Part shown: one piece after another, positions 22,240-29,136 of the stretch
How positions within the stretch are numbered: position 1 is the first letter of the stretch
Layout of the letters: each line of letters starts with the position of its first letter
Made by a program: the position numbers and the translations under genes
Origin: an uncultured Bacillota bacterium
GTDB taxonomy: Bacteria > Bacillota_I > Bacilli_A > RFN20 > CAG-826
Assembly: GCA_949291655.1 (NCBI GenBank)
Contig: CASEWT010000011.1
Coordinates: forward strand, 1 to 34,828
DNA length: 34,828 nucleotides
Direction: 5' to 3'
The notes under the pieces: generated by a model
Told to the model about the DNA's origin: nothing
Seen by the model: only the letters and a program-made list of their open reading frames with translations
Databases searched by the model: none

Positions 22240-23115
22240 ATGAAGAAATCAATGTTCCTCGTCCCTCTCGCGGCCCTTGGCCTTCTAGCCGGCTGCGCCG
22301 AAACCGGAACGAGCACCACCACCCCCGCGAATGAGCCGACCATCACCCCGGCGACCTTCGCCCAGCAGTGCGAAGCGGCTGGCGTCGAATTCACGTACGT
22401 TGATCCGAACGCCGGCATCACCGAAGCCGAGGCCAAACCGGCAGCCGGCGAAGAAGATTGCGTTGCCGCCACCGGAACGGTCGAGACCAGCTACACCGCT
22501 GAAAAGGGCGGCTCGTACTACACCTACGAATACATGGTCAAACGTTCGGGTCTCAAGTACGCCCACTACTACTGGGCCGAGCCGGCCGCCGACAGCGATG
22601 AAGCGACCGCTACCACCATTGCCGAAGCGGCTGCTCTCGACAACGCCGAATACGTGACCGAGCTTTTCCCGAACGACGGGAAGGAATACTACGTTGCTTC
22701 CTACAGCAACAGCCTCGCCACGAAGACCTTCGTCGCCGTCGGCAGCGAAGGCAACATCCAGACGGCCATCTACAACACCACGGCCAAATATGACGAGGCG
22801 ACCAACGTCGCGACCTGGACTCCGGGCATCACCTCGATCAGCGGCATCGGAAACGCCATCCTCGAGAGCGGGAAGTGCAATATCGTCATGTACGAATACA
22901 ACCCGACCTCCAACGACAAGGTTGGCCCGGGCGCCCGTAACTTCGGTGCCCGTATGGAGTGCGTCCTGAACCTCGAAAAGAGCACCCTTATGCTCAACGA
23001 CAAGACTACCACTCTGACCGGCGCCGAAATCGGCGAAATCGGCGACAAGCTCCCGGAGGACGGCTATTACTTCCGTCCGTGCCTCGAAGTCGTCAAGATG
23101 TACTCGCTAGGTTAA
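22240..23115 (+). CDS. secreted lipoprotein of unknown function
   Basis: 291-aa lipoprotein: MKKSMFLVPLAALGLLAGC (lipobox LLAGC, Cys near residue 19), a short Thr-rich linker, then a compact Tyr/Thr/Glu-rich domain with five further Cys spread through it. AAGGAGAG is 8 nt before the ATG at 22240. It lacks the blocks of the three large lipoproteins in this window and the Ser/Glu linker, so I treat it as unrelated. Codon use is more even (GCC/GCT, GAA), which can go with high expression. Monocistronic, with a promoter in front and a strong terminator behind. No enzyme motif recognised. Confidence 0.82.
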   Translation: MKKSMFLVPLAALGLLAGCAETGTSTTTPANEPTITPATFAQQCEAAGVEFTYVDPNAGITEAEAKPAAGEEDCVAATGTVETSYTAEKGGSYYTYEYMVKRSGLKYAHYYWAEPAADSDEATATTIAEAAALDNAEYVTELFPNDGKEYYVASYSNSLATKTFVAVGSEGNIQTAIYNTTAKYDEATNVATWTPGITSISGIGNAILESGKCNIVMYEYNPTSNDKVGPGARNFGARMECVLNLEKSTLMLNDKTTTLTGAEIGEIGDKLPEDGYYFRPCLEVVKMYSLG

Positions 23116-23136
23116 TCCCTGGCCCTCTTCGAAAAC

Positions 23137-23162
23137 GAGCTCCGCTTCGGCGGAGCTTTTTT
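23137..23162 (+). terminator. Rho-independent terminator with UUCG loop
   Basis: AGCTCCGC-TTCG-GCGGAGCT followed by TTTTTTG. Confidence 0.93.
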
Positions 23163-23177
23163 GTATCAAAAATCCAT

Positions 23178-23203
23178 AAAAGAAAAGGCTAGCTATCGCT
23201 AGC
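23178..23203 (-). terminator. terminator of the rnf operon
   Basis: Minus strand GCTAGC-GATA-GCTAGC followed by CTTTTCTTTT. The stop codon of the last gene (TAG, 23191-23189) lies inside the stem. Confidence 0.8.
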
Positions 23204-23743
23204 TTCGGAATCGCGCTTCTTGAATTGGCGGAAGTACCTTTGCAAATAATCGTTCCGTTCCAAAAGGGTGACAAGACCCCCAACCAAAGCCGAGGAAAGA
23301 CAGTTAAGCAAAAGAAGGACCGGCAAATAGGAGGCAATGGCCAACGTGCTCATATAGAGACAGCCGGCGGCGATTTGGCCAACGGCATGGAAAGTCGACC
23401 CAAGAAGCGAATGACCAAACGGGCTCAGCCACTTCCGTAGGAGATTCGTCGAAAGGGCCATGGCGGCAAAGGAAAGAACGGCCCCGGTAGCCGACATCGC
23501 GAAGCCCATCGAGAGGAACGTCCCCCTTAAAAGGGCGACGAGGAGGACCCGTCCGACGTCGATGAGGAAAACCTCGTAGAAAGGAAAATGGAGGAGGAGC
23601 AAAAGGAAGCAGGCATTGGCCAGGCCAAGATGGACGCCCGGGGGAAGGAAGGGCAAGGGGATGAGGCTTTCCACGTAACCCAAAAGGGTCGACAAAGCCA
23701 AAAAGAGGGCGTAGAGAGTTATCTTCCGAACGCTCATCCTCAT
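23189..23743 (-). CDS. Gx transporter family membrane protein (COG4769)
   Basis: 184-aa integral membrane protein with about five to six helices. The N-terminal motif 'ALFLALSTLLGYVESLIPLP' and 'PPGVHLGLANACFLLLL' match the Gx transporter family, also annotated as heptaprenyl diphosphate synthase component I, an ECF S-component-like fold. In Firmicutes it commonly stands beside a NusG-domain-II protein and apbE, as here. A supply of a flavin or quinone-like precursor has been guessed for such clusters but is not shown. Its ATG overlaps the upstream TGA (ATGA), and it is the last gene of the rnf operon. Confidence 0.82.
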   Translation of the reverse strand: MRMSVRKITLYALFLALSTLLGYVESLIPLPFLPPGVHLGLANACFLLLLLHFPFYEVFLIDVGRVLLVALLRGTFLSMGFAMSATGAVLSFAAMALSTNLLRKWLSPFGHSLLGSTFHAVGQIAAGCLYMSTLAIASYLPVLLLLNCLSSALVGGLVTLLERNDYLQRYFRQFKKRDSEASDS

Positions 23744-24141
23744 AAGATCACGTCCACGTCTCCATTCGAGACAAACAAAAGCGCCACGTGGCTATAGGCG
23801 CAAACGATCGGACGCCCATCGTCCACCCAACCCATCCGGACGCAATATTGCTCAGGGCAAGGGGATGCCAAAATGGCCGCCGCATTCGTCTTGATCCCGA
23901 TCGTCACCGGTCCATTACTCCCTTCGACCTCGAAATGCTCTTCCTTCTGCTGCCGGGCGAGATCCACCGTTTTGACGATCGTTCCATCGACGTTGACGTT
24001 CAAGACATGGGCCTCGCTACTCGAAAAGAAGACCGGCAACAGGCAAAGACCGGTGACCGCGAGAGCCACGACAGCCAAGTAAAGCGTCAGGTCGAGCCAA
24101 TGCTTTCTAAGGAAGTTCGACCCCGGAAATTTCAAAGCCAT
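23740..24141 (-). CDS. NusG domain II-containing protein
   Basis: 133-aa protein with one N-terminal membrane segment (about residues 16-37) and an extracytoplasmic NusG_II domain. The domain has the typical 'SPCPEQYCVRMGW' and 'RPIVCAYSHVALL' motifs, with three Cys, near residues 93-120. It overlaps the end of apbE by 35 nt and the next gene by 4 nt, a sign of tight coupling. These proteins co-occur with Rnf/ApbE/Gx genes in many Firmicutes; their function is not established. It is unrelated in role to the transcription factor NusG. No clear Shine-Dalgarno sequence is seen inside apbE. Confidence 0.82.
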   Translation of the reverse strand: MALKFPGSNFLRKHWLDLTLYLAVVALAVTGLCLLPVFFSSSEAHVLNVNVDGTIVKTVDLARQQKEEHFEVEGSNGPVTIGIKTNAAAILASPCPEQYCVRMGWVDDGRPIVCAYSHVALLFVSNGDVDVIL

Positions 24142-25207
24142 CGCTCAAATATACATCCTCGCCGTCCTTCATTGCGAAAAGACCTACATCGTATCCTTTT
24201 TCATGGAGCGATGCGTCGAGTGCGGCCAGCTCTTCCCCCGGGGTAAGGCAGACGGCCGTCGAGAAAGCGTCGAGCATCGCATTGCTTTCGATGTCTCCGA
24301 TGACGACCCCGATGTCGTTGGGGCAAACGGCCGAACCGGTATGGGGATTGATGATGTGGCTATGCCGATCGGGGCCGAACATCACCTGCTGCTCATAGGT
24401 AGCTGAGGTAGAAAGCCCGTTGAACCGCGCCGAGAGGATATGGTCGTTATCCCCGACATAGGTATTGATCCGGACTCTGAAGGCGCCGCCCTCGTCCATG
24501 CGCTCGGGGTTGTTCCCGAGTCCGAGGGACGAACCCGAAAGCTGGATGAGGAAGTCGCATACACCATGGGATTTAAGGATCTCAATCGTCTTGTCCAAGG
24601 CGAATCCCTTGGCAATTCCGCCGAGATCGATAAAGGCGCCGCCTTGAATCTGAACGGTATAGTTTTCGCCCAAAACAAGCGAGGACTGGCTGGCTTCTTC
24701 AATATAGGATTGCACTTCGTCCATATCGGGAAGATAAGGCTCGTGACCCTCGCCATAGAAAGCTTCCTTGTAAAGGGCAGTCACCTTGCCGATGAGGGGA
24801 TTGAAAAGACCCCCGGTCGCCTCTTCGGCCTCCAAGGCGTCTTCAAGGGCCTCATATAGGAGCGGGTCAACCACCAAGGCCTCCCCTTCGGCGTTATTGA
24901 GGCTATATACGCTCGTCACGCCGGGAAGCGGGGCATCGTAGGGATCGAAAAGGGAATCGAGCTTCTGAAGGGTATCGATGATTTCGTCGTGGACCGCCGT
25001 CTCCCCGTGATAGGTGGTAATGTAAAGAAGGGTATCGAAAGCAAAGGTCGTCGATTGTTCGGGGTCGATATTCCCGCCCATTTCGCCGGGCCAGGGCTGG
25101 CTTAGGCTGGGGCCGGAAGAGGAAGAGCCGTTGGCCGTTCCCCCGCAAGAAAAGAGGCCGAGCACGGCCCCAAGGGATAATGTGAATAGGAGACTGGTTT
25201 TCTTCAT
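24107..25207 (-). CDS. apbE: FAD:protein FMN transferase (ApbE), lipoprotein
   Basis: 366-aa flavin transferase that moves FMN from FAD onto Thr/Ser of RnfD and RnfG outside the membrane. Signal and lipobox: MKKTSLLFTLSLGAVLGLFSC (Cys near 21). Core motifs: 'IDLGGIAKGFALDK' near residue 185, 'HIINPHTG' near 280, and 'NAMLDAFSTAVC' near 307, which holds the Mg and active-site Asp/Thr. The start at 25207 is fixed by the ATGA overlap with the rnfB stop and by the signal peptide; the longer frame lies inside rnfB. Its place after rnfB matches its substrates in the same operon. Confidence 0.95.
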   Translation of the reverse strand: MKKTSLLFTLSLGAVLGLFSCGGTANGSSSSGPSLSQPWPGEMGGNIDPEQSTTFAFDTLLYITTYHGETAVHDEIIDTLQKLDSLFDPYDAPLPGVTSVYSLNNAEGEALVVDPLLYEALEDALEAEEATGGLFNPLIGKVTALYKEAFYGEGHEPYLPDMDEVQSYIEEASQSSLVLGENYTVQIQGGAFIDLGGIAKGFALDKTIEILKSHGVCDFLIQLSGSSLGLGNNPERMDEGGAFRVRINTYVGDNDHILSARFNGLSTSATYEQQVMFGPDRHSHIINPHTGSAVCPNDIGVVIGDIESNAMLDAFSTAVCLTPGEELAALDASLHEKGYDVGLFAMKDGEDVYLSDGFEISGVELP

Positions 25208-25560
25208 ATTTCGGGTATTTGATAGTTCCCGTCCTTGTCCGGATGCTCGCTCAGATAGGCGATGATCGGGTCGTAGTTCTTGTCCTTCTTGCCCGGGCGG
25301 CAAACCGAGAGTTTTTTGGCCTCGCCTTTCACGATGGCTTCGGCCATCTCGTGGCAGCCGGCATGGCCACAGCTTCCGCAGTTGTAGCCGGGAAGCATCT
25401 TCTCCACCGCCGCGACGCGCTCATCTTCCTTCACTTCGAGGAAGTGGCCGCAAAGGAAGAGGATGAGGCCGAGGATGAGGCCAAGCCCGACCCCGATGAG
25501 GGCACACCAGAGGATGCCCATCCAATTGGCCGTCGAGAAGTCGACGAGGAACTTGATCAT
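25204..25560 (-). CDS. rnfB: RnfB, short form lacking the ferredoxin domain
   Basis: 118-aa Rnf electron-transfer subunit. One N-terminal membrane helix (about 13-40) is followed by the RnfB/4Fe-4S domain with Cys spacing C-x2-C-x4-C-x17-C in 'NCGSCGHAGCHEMAEA' and 'LSVCRPG' (residues about 60-90). The protein then ends after about 30 residues. Typical RnfB proteins go on with two more [4Fe-4S] ferredoxin clusters (about 190 aa in proteobacteria, longer in clostridia), and these are missing. There is no frameshift: apbE starts at the stop codon (ATGA overlap). GGAGGATAAGCA precedes the ATG, which itself overlaps the stop of the small Cys gene. Confidence 0.88.
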   Translation of the reverse strand: MIKFLVDFSTANWMGILWCALIGVGLGLILGLILFLCGHFLEVKEDERVAAVEKMLPGYNCGSCGHAGCHEMAEAIVKGEAKKLSVCRPGKKDKNYDPIIAYLSEHPDKDGNYQIPEI

Positions 25561-25736
25561 TGCTTATCCTCCTTCTTCCGGTTGCAAGGATGGGGGCAGC
25601 CGGAGCAGATGTTGGTGAGTTGCTTGCCTTTCTCCTTCCTGGCGAGAAGATACCAAGTCAGGAAGAAGGCGGCAGCGAGCAGGACCATGAGCCCGATCGA
25701 GAGACCGAGGGCCAGGCCTTGGGAGAGAAGAAACAT
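25557..25736 (-). CDS. 59-aa single-helix Cys-motif protein between rnfA and rnfB
   Basis: 59 codons, too short for common gene-calling cut-offs. Residues about 5-33 are one membrane helix (MFLLSQGLALGLS through AAAFFLTWYLL). A basic stretch follows (ARKEKGKQ), then the motif CSGCPHPC (C-x2-C-x3-C) and a basic tail NRKKEDKQ. The start overlaps the rnfA stop by one base (TGATG) and the stop overlaps the rnfB start (ATGA), which is strong evidence that it is translated as part of the operon. It resembles FeoB-associated Cys-rich membrane peptides in layout. Possible roles are an Fe-S or metal site of the Rnf complex, or an assembly factor; both are inference. Confidence 0.8.
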   Translation of the reverse strand: MFLLSQGLALGLSIGLMVLLAAAFFLTWYLLARKEKGKQLTNICSGCPHPCNRKKEDKQ

Positions 25737-26320
25737 CAGATGATGCCCTGAAGTCCGTAGAAACCGAGGGCCAGAAGGGCAGCCGTGACAAGGGCGATAG
25801 GAACGCCCTTCATCGCCTTGGGCATGTTCGTCCCCTCGAACTTCTCCCGGATGCAGGCGAAGAGGAAGATGACGAGGAAGTAGCCTAGCGAGGTACCGAC
25901 GCCGCCGGCAAGGCTCGAGAGGAAGTCGAGGCCGGTATCGGTGTTGCTTTGGACGACCCCGAGGACGGCGCAGTTGGTGGTGATGAGTGGGAGGTAGATC
26001 CCAAGGCTCCGATAGAGGCCCGGGAAGAAACGCCGGATGAAGAGGGCCACCGCCTGAACAAGGGAAGCGATGACGAGAATGTAGACGACGGTGTCGAAGT
26101 AGGCGATGCCGGCCGGGACGAGAAGGTAGGTATAAATCGGCCAGCAGACAATGGTCGCAAGGACAATGACGAAGGTGACCGCAAGCCCCATCGAAGTGGC
26201 GCTCTTGACGCGGTTACCGACCCCGACGAAGGAGCAGATGCCATAGAAACGGGAGAGGACGACGTTGTCCATGAGCATCGCGTTGAGGATGGCCAGAACA
26301 AAGGCAACGAAGACGTTCAT
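25736..26320 (-). CDS. rnfA: RnfA, ion-translocating oxidoreductase subunit
   Basis: 194-aa membrane subunit with six predicted helices. The two half-signatures that hold the intramembrane Fe-S cluster with RnfE are present: 'NVVLSRFYGICSFVGVG' (Cys near residue 29) and 'LITTNCAVLGVVQ' (Cys near 113). AGGAATAAC precedes the ATG, 1 nt after the rnfE stop. Works with RnfE, D, G, B and C to couple ferredoxin/NAD electron flow to Na+ or H+ transport. Confidence 0.95.
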   Translation of the reverse strand: MNVFVAFVLAILNAMLMDNVVLSRFYGICSFVGVGNRVKSATSMGLAVTFVIVLATIVCWPIYTYLLVPAGIAYFDTVVYILVIASLVQAVALFIRRFFPGLYRSLGIYLPLITTNCAVLGVVQSNTDTGLDFLSSLAGGVGTSLGYFLVIFLFACIREKFEGTNMPKAMKGVPIALVTAALLALGFYGLQGII

Positions 26321-26321
26321 G

Positions 26322-27011
26322 TTATTCCTCGACCTCCTCTTTCTTGATCTTGGCTTGCTTGGAGCGGAAATTGACGATGACGGCGATGATGCCGATCACG
26401 ATGCCGAGGACCAAGAAGGCCCCGGTCGGCTGCTGGAGAAGCGGCAAGGAATAGTCCCAGCCCTCCCCTTTGAGCAAGGGAATCGTGACCTCGGGGATGA
26501 AGGTGAAGGTCTTCCCGAAGGAAAGGGTGCCGGCCCCGAGGATTTCCCGGAAGAGGGCGATGATGCAAATGGCAATCGTATACCCGAGCCCGTTCCCGAG
26601 CCCATCGAGGAGGGAAGGAAGAACGGGATTATCCTGAGCAAAGGCTTCGGCCCGGCCGAGAACGATGCAGTTGACCGTGATAAGGGAGAGGAAGACGCCG
26701 AGGGAACTGTAGAGTTCCGGGAGGAAAGCCTCGGCCAAGAGCTTCACCACCGTGACGAAGGTCGCGATGATGACGATGTAGCTCGGGATCCGCACGTACT
26801 CGGGAATGAACTTCCGAAGAGCCGAGATGATGACGTTGCTAAGGGCAAGGACAACCGTGAAGAGGATGCCCATCCCGATGGCCTGCTCGAGAGTCGTGGT
26901 GACCGCGAGGGCCGGGCAGGTGCCGAGGACGAGGACGAAAAGGGGGTTCGCTTTGAGAAGAGGCGCCAAGAAGACGTCCTTTTTGCTAGGTTTGGCAATG
27001 GCGTTGTCCAT
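26322..27011 (-). CDS. rnfE: RnfE, ion-translocating oxidoreductase subunit
   Basis: 229-aa membrane protein, paralog of RnfA with inverted topology. Signatures: 'LVLGTCPALAVTT' (Cys near residue 32) and 'LITVNCIVLGRAEAFA' (Cys near 118), the partner Cys residues of the RnfA/E cluster. The C-terminal tail is charged (KKEEVEE). It lies 19 nt after rnfG and 1 nt before rnfA. Length is usual for the family. Confidence 0.95.
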   Translation of the reverse strand: MDNAIAKPSKKDVFLAPLLKANPLFVLVLGTCPALAVTTTLEQAIGMGILFTVVLALSNVIISALRKFIPEYVRIPSYIVIIATFVTVVKLLAEAFLPELYSSLGVFLSLITVNCIVLGRAEAFAQDNPVLPSLLDGLGNGLGYTIAICIIALFREILGAGTLSFGKTFTFIPEVTIPLLKGEGWDYSLPLLQQPTGAFLVLGIVIGIIAVIVNFRSKQAKIKKEEVEE

Positions 27012-27030
27012 AATGGATACCCCTGCTTAT

Positions 27031-28020
27031 TCAAGCCGCCTCGCCGGACGAACCGCCGAGCGAGAGAACGTCGGCCTCGGCCGCTTCGATCATCGCATTG
27101 ATTACCTCTGCCGTAATGGTCGCTTGACCACCGATGCAATCATCGGGATCCCGGGTCCCGCTGTTGATTTCCGGAAGGTAGGTATCGGGAATCCAGCTTG
27201 GATTGTAGAGGCCATCGTGGTCATCAAGCGAAATGGTGACGGTGTGAATCCGAGAGAACGTCCCGTCTGCTTTGATGCCGACGACGAACGATCCCTGCTG
27301 GCTCATCGGATCGATGGACCCTTCGTAGGCATAACCGACCGTTGCTCCGCCCTGCCCGACTTCGTAACGCTTCGTCAATTCCCAATAATTGGCCTGATGC
27401 GTACCGCCGGATAGTTCAACAGTCGTGCCCTTATCGGACTCGGTAGCATCCGGGAAGACGTTGCGAACGAGCCGAAGTTCCGCGGAAACCTCGCCTCCGC
27501 CGGCATTGGCCTTGGCATGGTCGATGGCCGCTTGGACGATGGCCGAAATCGTTTCCTTGGTCTTCGTTCCCCCGGCCCCGACCGGGATGTCGTCATAGGA
27601 AGTCGTGCCGTCATTGACCCCGGTTAGCCAATCCCGGGCGGCGTCCATGTAGGTGGAATTGGTGGAAGAAGAGGTGATTTCCACCCGCTCGAGGGTAAAG
27701 TCGGTATTGATCCCGACCATCACGTCGACGATATCGGAAACCGAATTCCGGTTGCCCGAATAGGCCCAGCCGATGAGCTCGCCGCCGGCGCTTACCTCGT
27801 AACGCTCGACGAGGCCGTTGGAATTGATTTCCTCGGGCTCGCTCACGTCCTCGGCATTCGGGAAGACGCCATTGACCGCTTCGAGCCGAGCCGCGAGGCT
27901 ATGGGCGTAAACGAAGGGCGAAGTAATGGCGCTGGTGACGCCGATGATGGCGCCCGCCCCGAGGACGATGGCCCCGAGGGTCAAGGTCGTGATAAGGCCT
28001 TTTTTGACATTTTCTTTCAT
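27031..28020 (-). CDS. rnfG: RnfG with two FMN-binding-type modules
   Basis: 329-aa protein; ordinary RnfG has about 190-210 residues. One N-terminal helix (about 8-35) is followed by two FMN-binding-type modules. Module 1 covers about residues 38-170 ('NGVFPNAEDV', 'RYEVSAGGELIGWAYSG', then 'GAGGTKTKETISAIVQAA'). Module 2 covers about 180-315 ('RNVFPDATES', 'RYEVGQGGATVGYAYEG', then 'GGQATITAEVINAMIEAA'). The expected ApbE target is SGATxT: module 1 has AGGTKT and module 2 GQATIT, both keeping the acceptor Thr. Start ATG has GGAG 10 nt upstream and overlaps the rnfD stop (ATGA). Confidence 0.9.
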   Translation of the reverse strand: MKENVKKGLITTLTLGAIVLGAGAIIGVTSAITSPFVYAHSLAARLEAVNGVFPNAEDVSEPEEINSNGLVERYEVSAGGELIGWAYSGNRNSVSDIVDVMVGINTDFTLERVEITSSSTNSTYMDAARDWLTGVNDGTTSYDDIPVGAGGTKTKETISAIVQAAIDHAKANAGGGEVSAELRLVRNVFPDATESDKGTTVELSGGTHQANYWELTKRYEVGQGGATVGYAYEGSIDPMSQQGSFVVGIKADGTFSRIHTVTISLDDHDGLYNPSWIPDTYLPEINSGTRDPDDCIGGQATITAEVINAMIEAAEADVLSLGGSSGEAA

Positions 28021-29132
28021 TGCAGGATATCTCCATACGCTAACGCGAGCATGACGACGAGGAGGCTAAGGGCGAGGATGAGGGCGAGGGCGATGAAGTG
28101 CCAGAGCTTCCAGCCCTTCGAGAGCCACTTGTGGTAATCGAGGGCCGGGGCGATGGCATTGGCAAGGAGGATCGAGAAGCCGACGCCTTCGGGAAGGGCC
28201 CCGAGAAGGCGGATGATGACGACGAGGGCCCCGCCGAAGCAGGCGTAGATCCACCGGCTCGGGGAGGTAATCGGCCCGGTGACCGGGTCGGTGATCATGA
28301 AGGCCGCCCCGAAGAGGAGGCCGCCCGAGAAGAACTGATAGCCCATGAACTCGAGCCAGGAGAAGGCCCCTCCGTACTGGAGGGTGATGTAGATGCCGGC
28401 CGACCCCATAAGGAGGACGAAGGTCCCGAGGTAACCGACGACGACCCGCCAATCGGCCGCCCGCCGGATGAGAAGGTAGGCCAGCCCAACGAGGATGGCG
28501 AGCTTGCTCACCTCGCCGAGGGTGCCGGGCACCCAACCCATGAAGAGATCGAGGATCCCGTAATCGCCAAGGGCGCCGAAGTTCCCGCCGCTGATGTTGC
28601 CTAGCGGCGTTCCGCCGGCCACGACGTCTTCGACCATCCAGCTGTTCTGATTGAGGTTCCACTGGGCGCCGAAACAGAGTTTAGAGAAGAGCATCCCGAC
28701 GAGGGCCGGGTTGAAGATGTTGTTGCCAGTCCCGCCGAAAACGAGTTTCCCGATGACGATGCCGACGATGGCGCCCACGAGAACGTGGTACCAGCTGGCC
28801 GAGGCCGGGAGGGTGAGGGCAAAGATCATCCCCGAGACGATCGGGGCCAGGATATTGTTGACGCTTCCTTTGCCCCAAGCGTACTTGACCCACTCTGGGA
28901 AGGGGAGAATCCGCCCGTCGTCCCCGCGCGGGACGTTCGTGAAGAAGACGAATAGCCATTCGCAAACCACCATCGCCGGGATGGCGATTAGGAAGGTCTT
29001 GAGGCTGTCGAGCGGGAAGGCGACGAAGGCCATCACCGTCGCCGGAAGGAGGGCGATGATGACGTCGGAGAGCATCGACCAGAGGGAGTCGCGCCGCTTG
29101 ATATGGGGCGATGTTTCTAATGCGAATTCCAT
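28017..29132 (-). CDS. rnfD: RnfD, ion-translocating oxidoreductase subunit
   Basis: 371-aa polytopic membrane subunit (NqrB/RnfD family) with about nine to ten helices. Signature 'GGTGNNIFNPALVG' near residue 131. The covalent FMN site is 'DVVAGGTPLG' near residue 175; the usual form is SGATPL, so the Thr is kept but neighbours differ. Starts 4 nt after the rnfC stop with only a weak ribosome site (AAGG), so coupling to rnfC is likely. Length normal. Confidence 0.95.
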   Translation of the reverse strand: MEFALETSPHIKRRDSLWSMLSDVIIALLPATVMAFVAFPLDSLKTFLIAIPAMVVCEWLFVFFTNVPRGDDGRILPFPEWVKYAWGKGSVNNILAPIVSGMIFALTLPASASWYHVLVGAIVGIVIGKLVFGGTGNNIFNPALVGMLFSKLCFGAQWNLNQNSWMVEDVVAGGTPLGNISGGNFGALGDYGILDLFMGWVPGTLGEVSKLAILVGLAYLLIRRAADWRVVVGYLGTFVLLMGSAGIYITLQYGGAFSWLEFMGYQFFSGGLLFGAAFMITDPVTGPITSPSRWIYACFGGALVVIIRLLGALPEGVGFSILLANAIAPALDYHKWLSKGWKLWHFIALALILALSLLVVMLALAYGDILQ

Positions 29133-29136
29133 AACC

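Noticed and set aside
25204-25560. TGA read as Trp, as in mycoplasmas
   Set aside because: Reading through TGA would fuse overlapping genes (rnfG/rnfD, rnfB/apbE) out of frame; TGG is used for Trp throughout.
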